This document shows, one piece after another, positions 7,951 to 16,347 of a stretch of 64,000 bases of DNA (the stretch's first letter is position 1; each line of letters opens with the position of its first letter). The DNA comes from Cystobacterineae bacterium (lineage in GTDB: Bacteria > Myxococcota > Myxococcia > Myxococcales > Myxococcaceae): contig WRKR01000001.1 in NCBI GenBank assembly GCA_009782175.1, forward strand, positions 219,753 through 283,752. Reading direction: 5' to 3'. The position numbers were made by a program, and so were the translations under genes. The notes under the pieces were generated by a model. It was not told where the DNA came from, did not search any database, and saw nothing but the letters and a program-made list of their open reading frames with translations.

Positions 7951-9561
7951 TCAATGGGTTTGGTTTTCAGCAGCAATTTTTTGAAAAAATTTGTTTTTTG
8001 TCTCAAGCACTTTTTTTCTTTGGCGTTTGTTTAATTTAGAGTCGCAAAATTCATGGTTTTTATTTTGAGCGTCCTGATCATTCGAGAAATACATCCATGC
8101 GCACCCCACAATAATGTCTCGAGGCATGCCCTCACCGTTATAATACATAATACCTAAATTGAATTGAGCTTTTTCTATCCCCTTCATGGCGGCTTTGGTA
8201 TACCATTCAAAGGCTTTTTGAAGGTTTTTCTGTGTGCCTTGGCCATTATAATACATTAAACCCACGTTATATTGAGCAATGGCCAGCCCTTGGTTTGCAG
8301 CTCTATAATACCATTCAAAGGCTTTTTGATCGTCTTTGGGCACACCGTGGGCTTGAATATACATGAGGCCCAAGTTATATTGGGCACTGGGGTTTCCCAG
8401 GCTTGCAGATTTTGTATACCATTCAAAAGCTTTTTTATCGTCTTTGGGAACGCCTTGGCCGTTATAATACATAACACCCACGTTGAATTGGGCGATGGCA
8501 TGATCCTGCATGGCGGCTTTGGCATACCATTCAAAGGCTTTTTTGTCATTTTGAGGAACGCCCAACGCCTGATCATACATGAAACCCAGGTTATATTGAG
8601 CACTGGCATGCCCTTGGTTTGCAGCTTTAGTATACCACTCAAAAGCTTGTTTGTCGTCTCTGGGCACAGCGCGGGCTTGAGCATAAAACAGTCCCAAATT
8701 ATATTGAGCGTCAGGATCTCCCTGGTTTGCCGCTTTGGTATACCATTCAAAAGCTTTTTTATCGTCTCTGGACACACCGCGAGCTTGAGCATAAAACAGC
8801 CCCAAGTTATATTGAGCGTCAGAATCCCCCTGGTTTGCGGCTTTGGTATACCATTCAAAAGCTTTTTTATCGTCTTGGGATACGCCGCGAGCTTGAGCAT
8901 ACATGAGGCCCAAATTATATTGAGCAGCGGCAAGGCCCTGCTCAGCGGCCTTGGTATACCATTCAAAAGCTTTCTTGTGGTTTTGAAGCACCCCTTGAGC
9001 TTTGTCATACATTGCACCCAAGTTGAGTTGGGCTTTGGCAACCCCTTGCGTTGCAGCTTTTGTATACCATTCAAAGGCTTTTTGATTGTCTTCTGCTATG
9101 CCTAGACCATTTTTATACATTAAACCCAAACTATATTGAGCATCCGCATGTCCCTGAGCTGCAGCTTTGGTGAACCATTCAAAAGCTTTTGGAAGATCTC
9201 TAGGGACACCTCTGCCTTCTCCGTAGATGATCCCCAAACTATATTGAGAAACAGAAAGCCCCTGTTTTGCAGCTTTTGTATACCATTCAAGGGATTTTTG
9301 ATGATCTCTATGCACTTCATAATAAAGCATTCCCAAGTTGTGTTGGGCAGCAGCAAGCTTTTGCTCTGCCGCTTTTGTTATCCATTCAAAGGCTTTCTTA
9401 TGGTCTTCGGGCACTCCTTGACCGTTATAATAGATGAGGCCCACGCTGTGTTGGGCAACCGCGTCCCCCGCCTCTGCCTTTTTAAAAAGCTTAGAGTCCA
9501 CCTGCGCAAAAACAGGAAGCACAAAAAATATATTGAGGATCAGACTAACAAACATTTTCAT
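7951..9561 (-). CDS. Secreted Sel1-repeat protein
   Basis: 536 aa. A signal peptide (MKMFVSLILNIFFVLPVFA) is followed by about 13 consecutive Sel1-like (TPR-type) repeats of 36 residues with the pattern AQYNLGLMY...GVPxDDKKAFEWYTKAA, ending with a Cys-containing tail (GCAWMYFSND...CDSKLNKRQRKK). Sel1 proteins are scaffolds for protein-protein contacts; here in the periplasm or outside the cell. There is no enzymatic domain. Repeats in the middle (about 8640-8930) are nearly identical at DNA level, so the array has recently expanded. Stands alone on the minus strand downstream of the mevalonate cluster, separated by 150 bp. Partner and role unknown. Confidence 0.9.
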   Translation of the reverse strand: MKMFVSLILNIFFVLPVFAQVDSKLFKKAEAGDAVAQHSVGLIYYNGQGVPEDHKKAFEWITKAAEQKLAAAQHNLGMLYYEVHRDHQKSLEWYTKAAKQGLSVSQYSLGIIYGEGRGVPRDLPKAFEWFTKAAAQGHADAQYSLGLMYKNGLGIAEDNQKAFEWYTKAATQGVAKAQLNLGAMYDKAQGVLQNHKKAFEWYTKAAEQGLAAAQYNLGLMYAQARGVSQDDKKAFEWYTKAANQGDSDAQYNLGLFYAQARGVSRDDKKAFEWYTKAANQGDPDAQYNLGLFYAQARAVPRDDKQAFEWYTKAANQGHASAQYNLGFMYDQALGVPQNDKKAFEWYAKAAMQDHAIAQFNVGVMYYNGQGVPKDDKKAFEWYTKSASLGNPSAQYNLGLMYIQAHGVPKDDQKAFEWYYRAANQGLAIAQYNVGLMYYNGQGTQKNLQKAFEWYTKAAMKGIEKAQFNLGIMYYNGEGMPRDIIVGCAWMYFSNDQDAQNKNHEFCDSKLNKRQRKKVLETKNKFFQKIAAENQTH

Positions 9562-9711
9562 GGCACAATTCCAATAAATAAAGCTTGTTTTTATCCTATA
9601 ATATTTTGAGCCTCATTCCAATCCGTTGACTGTGTCCTCTTCGCCAAATTTAACCTTGACGTCGCCGCTGTAGCACACTCGTTCATCGAGGAAAACTTAG
9701 GCTCTGTCCAC

Positions 9712-10710
9712 TTAAAACAAATGGCTTTCCAAAAGGCGCGCGTCACCACCGGGGTGGCATACCACTATATCCAAGGGAGAAAACCGATCTGCGAAGGCCA
9801 GTACCTTTGGCAAATGCGCCTCCTCCGTCAGCAATACCGGGTTGGGCCCCGCATCCAAGGTAAACCATACGGGGGTGCCTTTTTGACGCTCTTCCTCAAG
9901 CGCCAACAGCATGGCCAGTGTGGAAGGCCTCATATAGGAGAGTGGCGGCTTGGCTGCAAAACTCGTCGCGTGCATGCGCCAGGCATTGCGCTCGGCCAAT
10001 GCGCCCAGTTGCTCCAGATCGCACGCGCCAATGGCTTGGAGGGCACGCTCAATGTCTTCTTCGGCAGACTTCACCCAGGCGGAATAATAAGGGGAAGTTT
10101 CCACGGCGCTGCGCATGCCGTCGCGTGACTTCACCGCTTTCTCTTCACCACTTAAAATAACGGCCACCATGCGCAAGCCAGGCCAATGCTGTGGCGCAAA
10201 ATGTTGGCGCGCAAAGCTGTCTGCGCCGTCTTCTCTCTCTCCTCGGCTCCATACGCATATGCCGCCCTGCACGCTGCGGCAGGCGGAGCCGGAGCCCAGG
10301 CGCGCCAAAAGCGAGGTTGCTTCCACGTCTCTGGCCAGGCCCGCCGCACTCCTCAATGCCAAGGCCAAAGCCGCAAAAGCCGCTGCGCTGCTGGCAAGCC
10401 CTGCTGAAGCGGGAAAGTTGCCACCGCTGTGCACACAAACAGGGCCAAGCACAGGCATCTCTTTGCGGAGCACGTCTGCCAAGGCAATGACGCGCGCTCT
10501 CTCGTTGCCCTTGGCTTCCTTTCCGTTAATGTGCACCTCATCCTGCTGCGCACCAAAAGCCACCGTCGTCTTCACTTCCAGCGGCGCCAGTGTCACCGAA
10601 AGGCTGCTTTGCCAGGGCAGAATGAGTGCCTCGTTGCGCTTGCCCCAATATTTCACCAACGCAATGTTGGAATGTGCCACCGCCGTCGCTTTGCCGCTTG
10701 CTGTTGACAT
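9712..10710 (-). CDS. mvaD: Diphosphomevalonate decarboxylase
   Basis: 332 aa GHMP-fold enzyme that converts mevalonate 5-diphosphate and ATP to isopentenyl diphosphate, the last mevalonate-pathway step. Family marks: ALVKYWGKRNEALILP near the N-terminus, FPASAGLASSAAAFAALALA and GSGSACRSVQGGICVW (GSGSA-R-S motif, with Cys where many homologues have Arg). It is the last gene of a minus-strand cluster; its start abuts the stop of the mevalonate kinase gene (10711), implying translational coupling. A phosphomevalonate decarboxylase specificity cannot be excluded from sequence alone and matters because no phosphomevalonate kinase is in the cluster. Confidence 0.92.
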   Translation of the reverse strand: MSTASGKATAVAHSNIALVKYWGKRNEALILPWQSSLSVTLAPLEVKTTVAFGAQQDEVHINGKEAKGNERARVIALADVLRKEMPVLGPVCVHSGGNFPASAGLASSAAAFAALALALRSAAGLARDVEATSLLARLGSGSACRSVQGGICVWSRGEREDGADSFARQHFAPQHWPGLRMVAVILSGEEKAVKSRDGMRSAVETSPYYSAWVKSAEEDIERALQAIGACDLEQLGALAERNAWRMHATSFAAKPPLSYMRPSTLAMLLALEEERQKGTPVWFTLDAGPNPVLLTEEAHLPKVLAFADRFSPLDIVVCHPGGDARLLESHLF

Positions 10711-11649
10711 TTAGCTCCTCGGGCCTGCCAGTTGGCAAGCAAAACATTCTATCCCTTCGGCCCTCAAAACTTTTTCCGCCGCCTCGGGGTTTTCAAATAA
10801 ACCTATTATTGCGCCACCATCGCCCCCAGCTCCTGTTAGCTTTGCCCCCAACGCCCCCGCAGTCCGCAGCCTGTGCACCCCCCGCGTGAGGTTTTCAGAG
10901 TCCAATTGCAAGGCTGAAAGCAAGCCTTGGTTGACATTCATTAGCTCCCCCAAAAGCGCTAAGTCCCCCGCCTCAATGGCCCCACGCGCCTCCTCTGTAC
11001 AGCGCCCTATTTCTTCAAACAAACGCGCATGGTGCTTGGGCCACTTCTCTTGGCGCTCTCTCAATTTTTCTACTGTGCTTTTGGTGGAGGAGCGCTTGCC
11101 GGCCATGGCCACCAACAGTTTGAGAGGTGCAGGGGAAGAAAGCTTCTCCGCTTGGCCCTTGCAAAACCACAGCAGGGTTTCACGCAAGCTGGTGCTATGG
11201 TCCACACCGGAGGGGTTTCCGTGGAAAACGCGCTCCATGCAAAGTGCCATTGGGGCAGCTCTCTCAAGCCATGCCCCACCCTCCTCGCCGGGGAAAGCCG
11301 CCATCGCCAAGGCCTTCGCACAAGCCACAGAAACCGCCGCGGAGCTCCCAAGGCCCGCACCCATGGGCAAGCGGGCTTCAAGGCGCACGCACACTTTGGG
11401 AAGGCCCACAACTTCGGCAGCCTTCCCAAAAGCTTGCTGCAAAAGCGCCAACTGTTTCTCGTTAAGGCCTTGAGGTGCAAGCAATTGGCAGCGCTCTGCC
11501 CGCTCAAAATGGGCCTGCACCCCCAGCGGCAAAGCCCCCGCAATGGCTGGATAGCCATAAACAACAGCATGCTCTCCAAAGAGTATAACTTTGCCTGCTC
11601 CAAAGGCCACGCCTGAGTGTGCAGAAGAGGCAGGGTCCACCAAACTCAT
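10711..11649 (-). CDS. mvk: Mevalonate kinase
   Basis: 312 aa GHMP kinase phosphorylating mevalonate at O5. Seen: KVILFGEHAVVYGYPAIAGA at the N-terminus, the ATP-binding PMGAGLGSSAAVSVACAKAL, HGNPSGVDHSTS, and C-terminal KLTGAGGDGGAIIGL (GHMP motif 3). It overlaps the HMG-CoA reductase stop by 4 bp (11646-11649) and is followed without gap by mvaD. Length is normal for the family. A phosphomevalonate kinase would carry different signatures; the HAVVYG motif supports mevalonate kinase. Confidence 0.93.
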   Translation of the reverse strand: MSLVDPASSAHSGVAFGAGKVILFGEHAVVYGYPAIAGALPLGVQAHFERAERCQLLAPQGLNEKQLALLQQAFGKAAEVVGLPKVCVRLEARLPMGAGLGSSAAVSVACAKALAMAAFPGEEGGAWLERAAPMALCMERVFHGNPSGVDHSTSLRETLLWFCKGQAEKLSSPAPLKLLVAMAGKRSSTKSTVEKLRERQEKWPKHHARLFEEIGRCTEEARGAIEAGDLALLGELMNVNQGLLSALQLDSENLTRGVHRLRTAGALGAKLTGAGGDGGAIIGLFENPEAAEKVLRAEGIECFACQLAGPRS

Positions 11650-12968
11650 GGAGAGGAGCCCTCATTTTTTTTCGCGCGCAAGGCGATCAGCAACTCTTTG
11701 GCTTTGTCCACCTTAATGTTTTTGGCGGCAACCAGGGCTTTGGCCAGCGCGGCCACTTCATCCGGCGTGGCGCCCGCTGCCATGGCTACGCTGCGCGCGT
11801 GCATGGCCATGTGGCCGCGTTGAATGCCAACGGAGCCCAGGGCGCGCACCGCTGCAAAATTCTGGGCCAGCCCCACAGAAGCCATCACCATGGCCAACTC
11901 GTGCACACTCTCAATGCGCAGAATTTTGAAAACAGCCTGCACCCCCGGGTGGATTTTTATGGGGCCACCCACCGTCCCCAAGGCCAGAGGAAGCTCAATG
12001 CGCCCTATTAACTCATGGCCCTCCACCATCCACGTGGAAAGCGGCCTATATTGGCCATCTCTGCAGGCAAAAGCGTGGGCACCCGCTTCAATGGCGCGAA
12101 AGTCCTGCCCCGCGGCAATGGCCATCGCGTCAATGCCATTCATAATGCCTTTGTTGTGGGTGGCGGCGCGGTAGGGGTCGGCCATGGCAAAGCGGCTGGC
12201 CTGCACCACCCCCTGGGCTACTGCCTCCCCTGGCATTTCTGCAGTGGCCAAAAGGGAAATGGGAAGGCGGCACTTTGCCCTCGCCAAACGCCTGTCCGCC
12301 AGGTTGGAGAGAATCCGCAAAAACACCTTCCCCCCTGTTATTTCTTCAATGAGGGGGGCCACCGCCTCTGCCATGGTGTTGACGAGGTTGGCCCCCATGG
12401 CCTCTTGTGCGTCCACCACCAGGTGCACCACCAAGAGAGGCTCCCCCTTGGGGCCCTCCGGCGCTGGCAAAAGCCTCACCTCTATGTCTTTGGCCCCCCC
12501 GCCGCGCTTTAGCATGTTGGGGTGTACACTGTTGGCAAGCTCTAAAATGGCCTCCTTGTGGGCCAGCAATGTTTTGTTGGCTTTGTCGGGAGCGCCAAAC
12601 TCCGCCACCTGCACCTGCCCTATCATCCAGGAGCCATCGGTTTCTGCCTCAAAACCACCTGCTTCCCTAATTATTTTGGCCGCAAAGGAAACAGCTGCAA
12701 CCACCGAAGGCTCTTCAACCACCATGGGCACCAAATAGTCACAGTGGTTTATTCTGAAGTTGGTCGCCAGCCCCATCGGCAAGGAGAAAACACCAATGGC
12801 ATTTTCTATCATCTGCCCGGCTGTCTCCAGCCCAAGGCTCCCCTCGGGCTTCAAAGCATGGAGCTCTGCTTCGCTTAAGGCCAACAGGGTTTGTATTTTG
12901 GACAAGCGTTCATCAATGGAGCACTTGTGGAAACCACTCAAACGAGAATTCAACGCATGTTTGTCCAT
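11646..12968 (-). CDS. mvaA: Hydroxymethylglutaryl-CoA reductase, class II type
   Basis: 440 aa soluble reductase interconverting HMG-CoA and mevalonate. Class II features: ENAIGVFSLPMGLATNFRIN near the N-terminus (substrate motif ENxIG with conserved Glu), the LLAHKEAIL segment, and RDGQYRPLSTW in the second half; no membrane domain. I chose the ATG at 12968 because AAGGAAGG precedes it and because it leaves the gene just downstream of the isomerase stop (12994); 23 more upstream codons are open. In this operon with mevalonate and isomerase genes the role is biosynthetic, although relatives in Pseudomonas are catabolic. Confidence 0.93.
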   Translation of the reverse strand: MDKHALNSRLSGFHKCSIDERLSKIQTLLALSEAELHALKPEGSLGLETAGQMIENAIGVFSLPMGLATNFRINHCDYLVPMVVEEPSVVAAVSFAAKIIREAGGFEAETDGSWMIGQVQVAEFGAPDKANKTLLAHKEAILELANSVHPNMLKRGGGAKDIEVRLLPAPEGPKGEPLLVVHLVVDAQEAMGANLVNTMAEAVAPLIEEITGGKVFLRILSNLADRRLARAKCRLPISLLATAEMPGEAVAQGVVQASRFAMADPYRAATHNKGIMNGIDAMAIAAGQDFRAIEAGAHAFACRDGQYRPLSTWMVEGHELIGRIELPLALGTVGGPIKIHPGVQAVFKILRIESVHELAMVMASVGLAQNFAAVRALGSVGIQRGHMAMHARSVAMAAGATPDEVAALAKALVAAKNIKVDKAKELLIALRAKKNEGSSP

Positions 12969-12993
12969 TGGAAATTCTTCGCCTTCCTTCTTG

Positions 12994-14148
12994 CTATTCC
13001 TGCAATTGTTCCAACCAGCTATGCAGCTCTTGCTCAATTATTTTGGGCTTGCGTCGAAGCTCTTCGGCATTTCGAGCGCCGCACAACAGCAGCGTTTGTT
13101 TCAACGTGCGCATCAGTTGCTCAAGCAATGCGCTGGCAGCGGCTTCTCCTCCGCTGCTGACAGCTTTGAAAAAGGGCAAGGCCATTCCTGCAATGTTGGC
13201 CCCCAATGCCAAAGCTTTGGCAACTTCAAGGCCATTGCGTATTCCTCCTGAGGCCACCAAATGCAACATGGGCCCTAAGGATCTGCGCACAGAAGCAATG
13301 GCCGCCGCCGTCGGAATACCCCAGGAAGCAAACTCGGGCTCCAACCCCTCCTCCCCCGCAGCGTTGCGCAGCTGCTCTACGCGGATCCACGAGGTTCCCC
13401 CCAGGCCCGACACATCAATGCTTTCTATGCCAAGAGAAACCAAACGCTTGGCTACTTTGGGAGAAATGCCGCAACCTGTCTCTTTCACCAACAGGCGACC
13501 TTCAAATGCCTCTACAAGCGCTTCTACAAGCTTATAGCCCCCGCGAAAATCCCTGTCCCCCTCGGGCTGCGCAAGCTCTTGCGCAGGGTTAAGGTGCAAA
13601 GCCAAAGCATCCGCATCAATCATCTCCACCAGACGACGTACCCTGTCTATGCCCAACTCCGCCGCTTGGCGAAGCCCTATGTTCCCAATAATCAGCGCGT
13701 TGGGAGCAACATTGCGCACCGCAAAGGTGGATGCCAACTCGTCCCGCTCACCCATGGCACGTTGGCTGCCCAAGCCCAAGGCAATTCCATGTTTTTCAGC
13801 CACTCTGGCCAAGGCCTGGTTGACGGCCAGGGCACGCTCAGTCCCCCCTGTCATTCCCGTAATTAATAGAGGCGCTTTGAGTTTTTTGCCAAACCACTGG
13901 CAGGACAAGTCCGCCTCGGCCAAAGCCATTTCAGGCATCGCACAGTGCACCAAGTGCACACGGTGAAAGAGTGTCTTGTTGCTCAGAGGCTCTACTTCTT
14001 GTGTGGCACAAAGCTCCAAATGGTCGTCTTTGCGGCGAGCAGTCATTTCTTCAACCATAGGGCGCCAGGTTCTAGCAATTAAATTGAAATTTGACCATTC
14101 TTTGCTCAACCCACCCCCAAGTCGGTTTTTCACAAATTTCTGCTGCAC
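12994..14148 (-). CDS. fni: Type II isopentenyl-diphosphate isomerase (FMN-dependent)
   Basis: Interconverts IPP and DMAPP using reduced FMN. Seen: RKDDHLELC (the family N-terminus), ITGMTGGTERALAVN, GLGSQRA, LALHLNPAQELAQPEGDRDF, LLVKETGCGISPKVAKRL, GGTSWIRVEQLR and VASGGIRNGLEVAKALALGA, the TIM-barrel phosphate-binding end. First gene of the four-gene mevalonate cluster. The start is uncertain: a GTG at 14148 has AAGGGAAGG just upstream; ATGs at 14058 and 14046 start nearer to the conserved core. The 147-bp gap to the next, divergent gene should hold the cluster promoter. Confidence 0.93.
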   Translation of the reverse strand: MQQKFVKNRLGGGLSKEWSNFNLIARTWRPMVEEMTARRKDDHLELCATQEVEPLSNKTLFHRVHLVHCAMPEMALAEADLSCQWFGKKLKAPLLITGMTGGTERALAVNQALARVAEKHGIALGLGSQRAMGERDELASTFAVRNVAPNALIIGNIGLRQAAELGIDRVRRLVEMIDADALALHLNPAQELAQPEGDRDFRGGYKLVEALVEAFEGRLLVKETGCGISPKVAKRLVSLGIESIDVSGLGGTSWIRVEQLRNAAGEEGLEPEFASWGIPTAAAIASVRRSLGPMLHLVASGGIRNGLEVAKALALGANIAGMALPFFKAVSSGGEAAASALLEQLMRTLKQTLLLCGARNAEELRRKPKIIEQELHSWLEQLQE

Positions 14149-14295
14149 TCACCTTCCCTTCAGGCATAAAGCTCAAATAAATAGAAAAGGGGCTCTCAAA
14201 GCATGCTTTAAGTGGCCTTGCGTTGATCAATTCAAGCAAATGGGCTAAGGCAGCACGGCATTTATGTTTGTTTTTAACTCACGAGGGGCTGTTTC

Positions 14296-15201
14296 ATGGA
14301 AATTGCTCTGATATTTCTTCTCTCAGCAATATGTCTCTATTTGTTGTTTTTCAGGCGCGGCAGCACGCCCGCATCCCAACCCACCTCCAAAAACTTGCCG
14401 GCCAAAGCAGAAAGCAATAAGGCAGAAAACCCCATGGCTTCTGAGCAAGAAGCGCTGCTTGCCAAAACGGCTGAGCTCCAAAAAACCAAGGGGGAGTTCC
14501 AAAAACTCAAGGATGAGCTTAAGCAAAGCAAACAAAAACTCTTTGAAGCGCGTGAAAAAAACAAACAATGGGAAGCAGAGCTCAAAGCCCAAAAACAACT
14601 TGAGCGCCAAGCCCTTCAAGAAGCAGAAAACGCACGCCTTAACTCAGCAGAGCTTTCAACAGAGCTCAGCAAACTCAGGCTTGAGCTGGAGACGCAAAAA
14701 CCCTTTGCAAAAACATCTGCACCTGCCGCTCCTTCTCAAACCCCAGCTGCGGAGCCTCCAAGGCCTGCAAAACTGCTGAGGGAGCTCAACCCCGCGGAAA
14801 AAGAAAAGCTGGAAAATGCGGAACGTCTGGTTGCCGCAGAGCACAGCCGCACTCAAGAGCTTGAAAAGGAACTTAAAAACCTCAAAGTCCGCTTTGAGCT
14901 TGCTCAACGCCAACTCAAGAGTTTTCGCTCTTCTGGCAAACTCCAAAAAGACAAATTCCGAGCACTTGAGAAACGGCTTAACCGGACTTTGCTTGAGAAA
15001 GATCTGGTCCTTCGAGCCATGTATGAGCTCGAAAACCGCTGCGGCTTGCAAGCTTCCATTGTGGAGCTTCCCGACAAAGAGCTTGCTTCAGAAAAACCAG
15101 GGGACGCTTCAGAGTTTGCTGAAATTACGGAAGAATTTGAAAAAATGGACATGCCTTCTCTGGAGAAGCCTCAAGACGAGTCCAAAGAAAACAGGCCCTA
15201 G
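14296..15201 (+). CDS. Membrane-anchored coiled-coil protein
   Basis: 301 aa. One N-terminal membrane segment (ALIFLLSAICLYLLFF) followed by a basic stop-transfer and then a long Glu/Lys/Gln-rich coiled coil (about residues 50-125 and 165-245), interrupted by an Ala/Pro-rich stretch. No catalytic motif. The topology resembles small structural or division-associated coiled-coil proteins, but I recognise no family. GAGGGG lies upstream of the ATG. Its end is only 4 bp from the end of the convergent PEGA-protein gene. Confidence 0.75.
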   Translation: MEIALIFLLSAICLYLLFFRRGSTPASQPTSKNLPAKAESNKAENPMASEQEALLAKTAELQKTKGEFQKLKDELKQSKQKLFEAREKNKQWEAELKAQKQLERQALQEAENARLNSAELSTELSKLRLELETQKPFAKTSAPAAPSQTPAAEPPRPAKLLRELNPAEKEKLENAERLVAAEHSRTQELEKELKNLKVRFELAQRQLKSFRSSGKLQKDKFRALEKRLNRTLLEKDLVLRAMYELENRCGLQASIVELPDKELASEKPGDASEFAEITEEFEKMDMPSLEKPQDESKENRP

Positions 15202-15205
15202 GTGT

Positions 15206-16318
15206 TCAGTCCCTGAGCGAGGAATATTCTATAGCCCCTCTGGCGCGCCAATCCAAAGGCAAGCTGGCGGGCTTTTCTTTGTCAGCCAGGCGGACGCGCT
15301 GCATTATAGCATCGGAAACTCTTTTGCCCAAAAAGGACTTGCCCACAAGGTTTTTTGAAAACCCAATGGGGGCCAAAGACAGAAAACACCTTCTCTGCGC
15401 ATGAAAAAGCGTCATGGACAGATTGAAATAACCGGGCTCAAGCTCTTTAATGAAACCTACCAAAACAAATGCGGCACCTAAATTTTCAGCCAAAGGCTCC
15501 AGGCGATCCAAAGCCTCCGCATCCAAAAAAGGTGTCAAAGCGGGATCCGCAACATAATTGGGAGGCAAACGTATAACTGTTTTTTTCAGAATGCCACGCA
15601 CTTGTGCTTGTGCAGAGCGCAGCTCAACCACCTGCCCAAAGCGTATGTCAAAATGATCTCCCTCCATGGAAATATAGTGCGTGCCCCGAGGCAAATTGGG
15701 CAAAACAACTGGAGCAATGCCCACAGGTTGGCCATTGAGGAACACCAGCGCACCTTCAGGTGTTTCAATAGAAATGGATCCTCTGGGCAATTTGTTGGCT
15801 GAATGCTTGGCACGCTCAAATTCCCGCTTAAAGACGGGAGGCAGATCCTTCGGAAGGACATAATTGGGAGCCAGTTTCGCCAATGCCCTCAAAGCAGCTC
15901 TGGCCTCCTCCTCATCACCATCTTGAATGCTCGCAACGGCCCAAGCCACATAAGCATCAAAAATTTGTCCAAAATTGGCGCGCTCCGGTTGCGCCAAAGC
16001 AATGGTAATGGCTTTTTTGAAAAAACCGCGCGCTTCAGCAAAACGCTTTTCTTCCATGGCGCTATAAGCTTCACGAAAGGTGGTTGAAACCACAGGCAAT
16101 ATGAGTATTTCGGAAGGTTTGATCACCCGCAATATGGGGAGCACTTCCACTTCGCTTGCCTGGGATAATGCCCCCATCAGCTCTCTTTTCACCTGATCCA
16201 CCGTCTCTTGTATGGATGGATCTCCCTCTATAAAAAATGCCGTCAACCGTGGTTGGGAAAGCACTGTCCCTCCCCATAGACAGCCCACTATAAAAATAAA
16301 ATGCTTTCTCATAGACAT
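15206..16318 (-). CDS. Secreted PEGA-domain protein with TPR-like region
   Basis: 370 aa. Signal peptide MSMRKHFIFIVGCLWGGTVLSQ; residues about 85-165 form TPR-like helices (AMEEKRFAEARGFFKKAITIA); a PEGA domain follows at about 195-245 (GSISIETPEGALVFLNGQPV then VLPNLPRGTHYISMEGD). PEGA domains are surface or periplasmic beta modules common in myxobacteria-like genomes. The C-terminal part is unassigned. Divergent from the histidine kinase gene 29 bp away, so the two probably share a promoter region. Confidence 0.8.
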   Translation of the reverse strand: MSMRKHFIFIVGCLWGGTVLSQPRLTAFFIEGDPSIQETVDQVKRELMGALSQASEVEVLPILRVIKPSEILILPVVSTTFREAYSAMEEKRFAEARGFFKKAITIALAQPERANFGQIFDAYVAWAVASIQDGDEEEARAALRALAKLAPNYVLPKDLPPVFKREFERAKHSANKLPRGSISIETPEGALVFLNGQPVGIAPVVLPNLPRGTHYISMEGDHFDIRFGQVVELRSAQAQVRGILKKTVIRLPPNYVADPALTPFLDAEALDRLEPLAENLGAAFVLVGFIKELEPGYFNLSMTLFHAQRRCFLSLAPIGFSKNLVGKSFLGKRVSDAIMQRVRLADKEKPASLPLDWRARGAIEYSSLRD

Positions 16319-16347
16319 GCCCCCAGAATAAAAACCCCCATAAGGAA

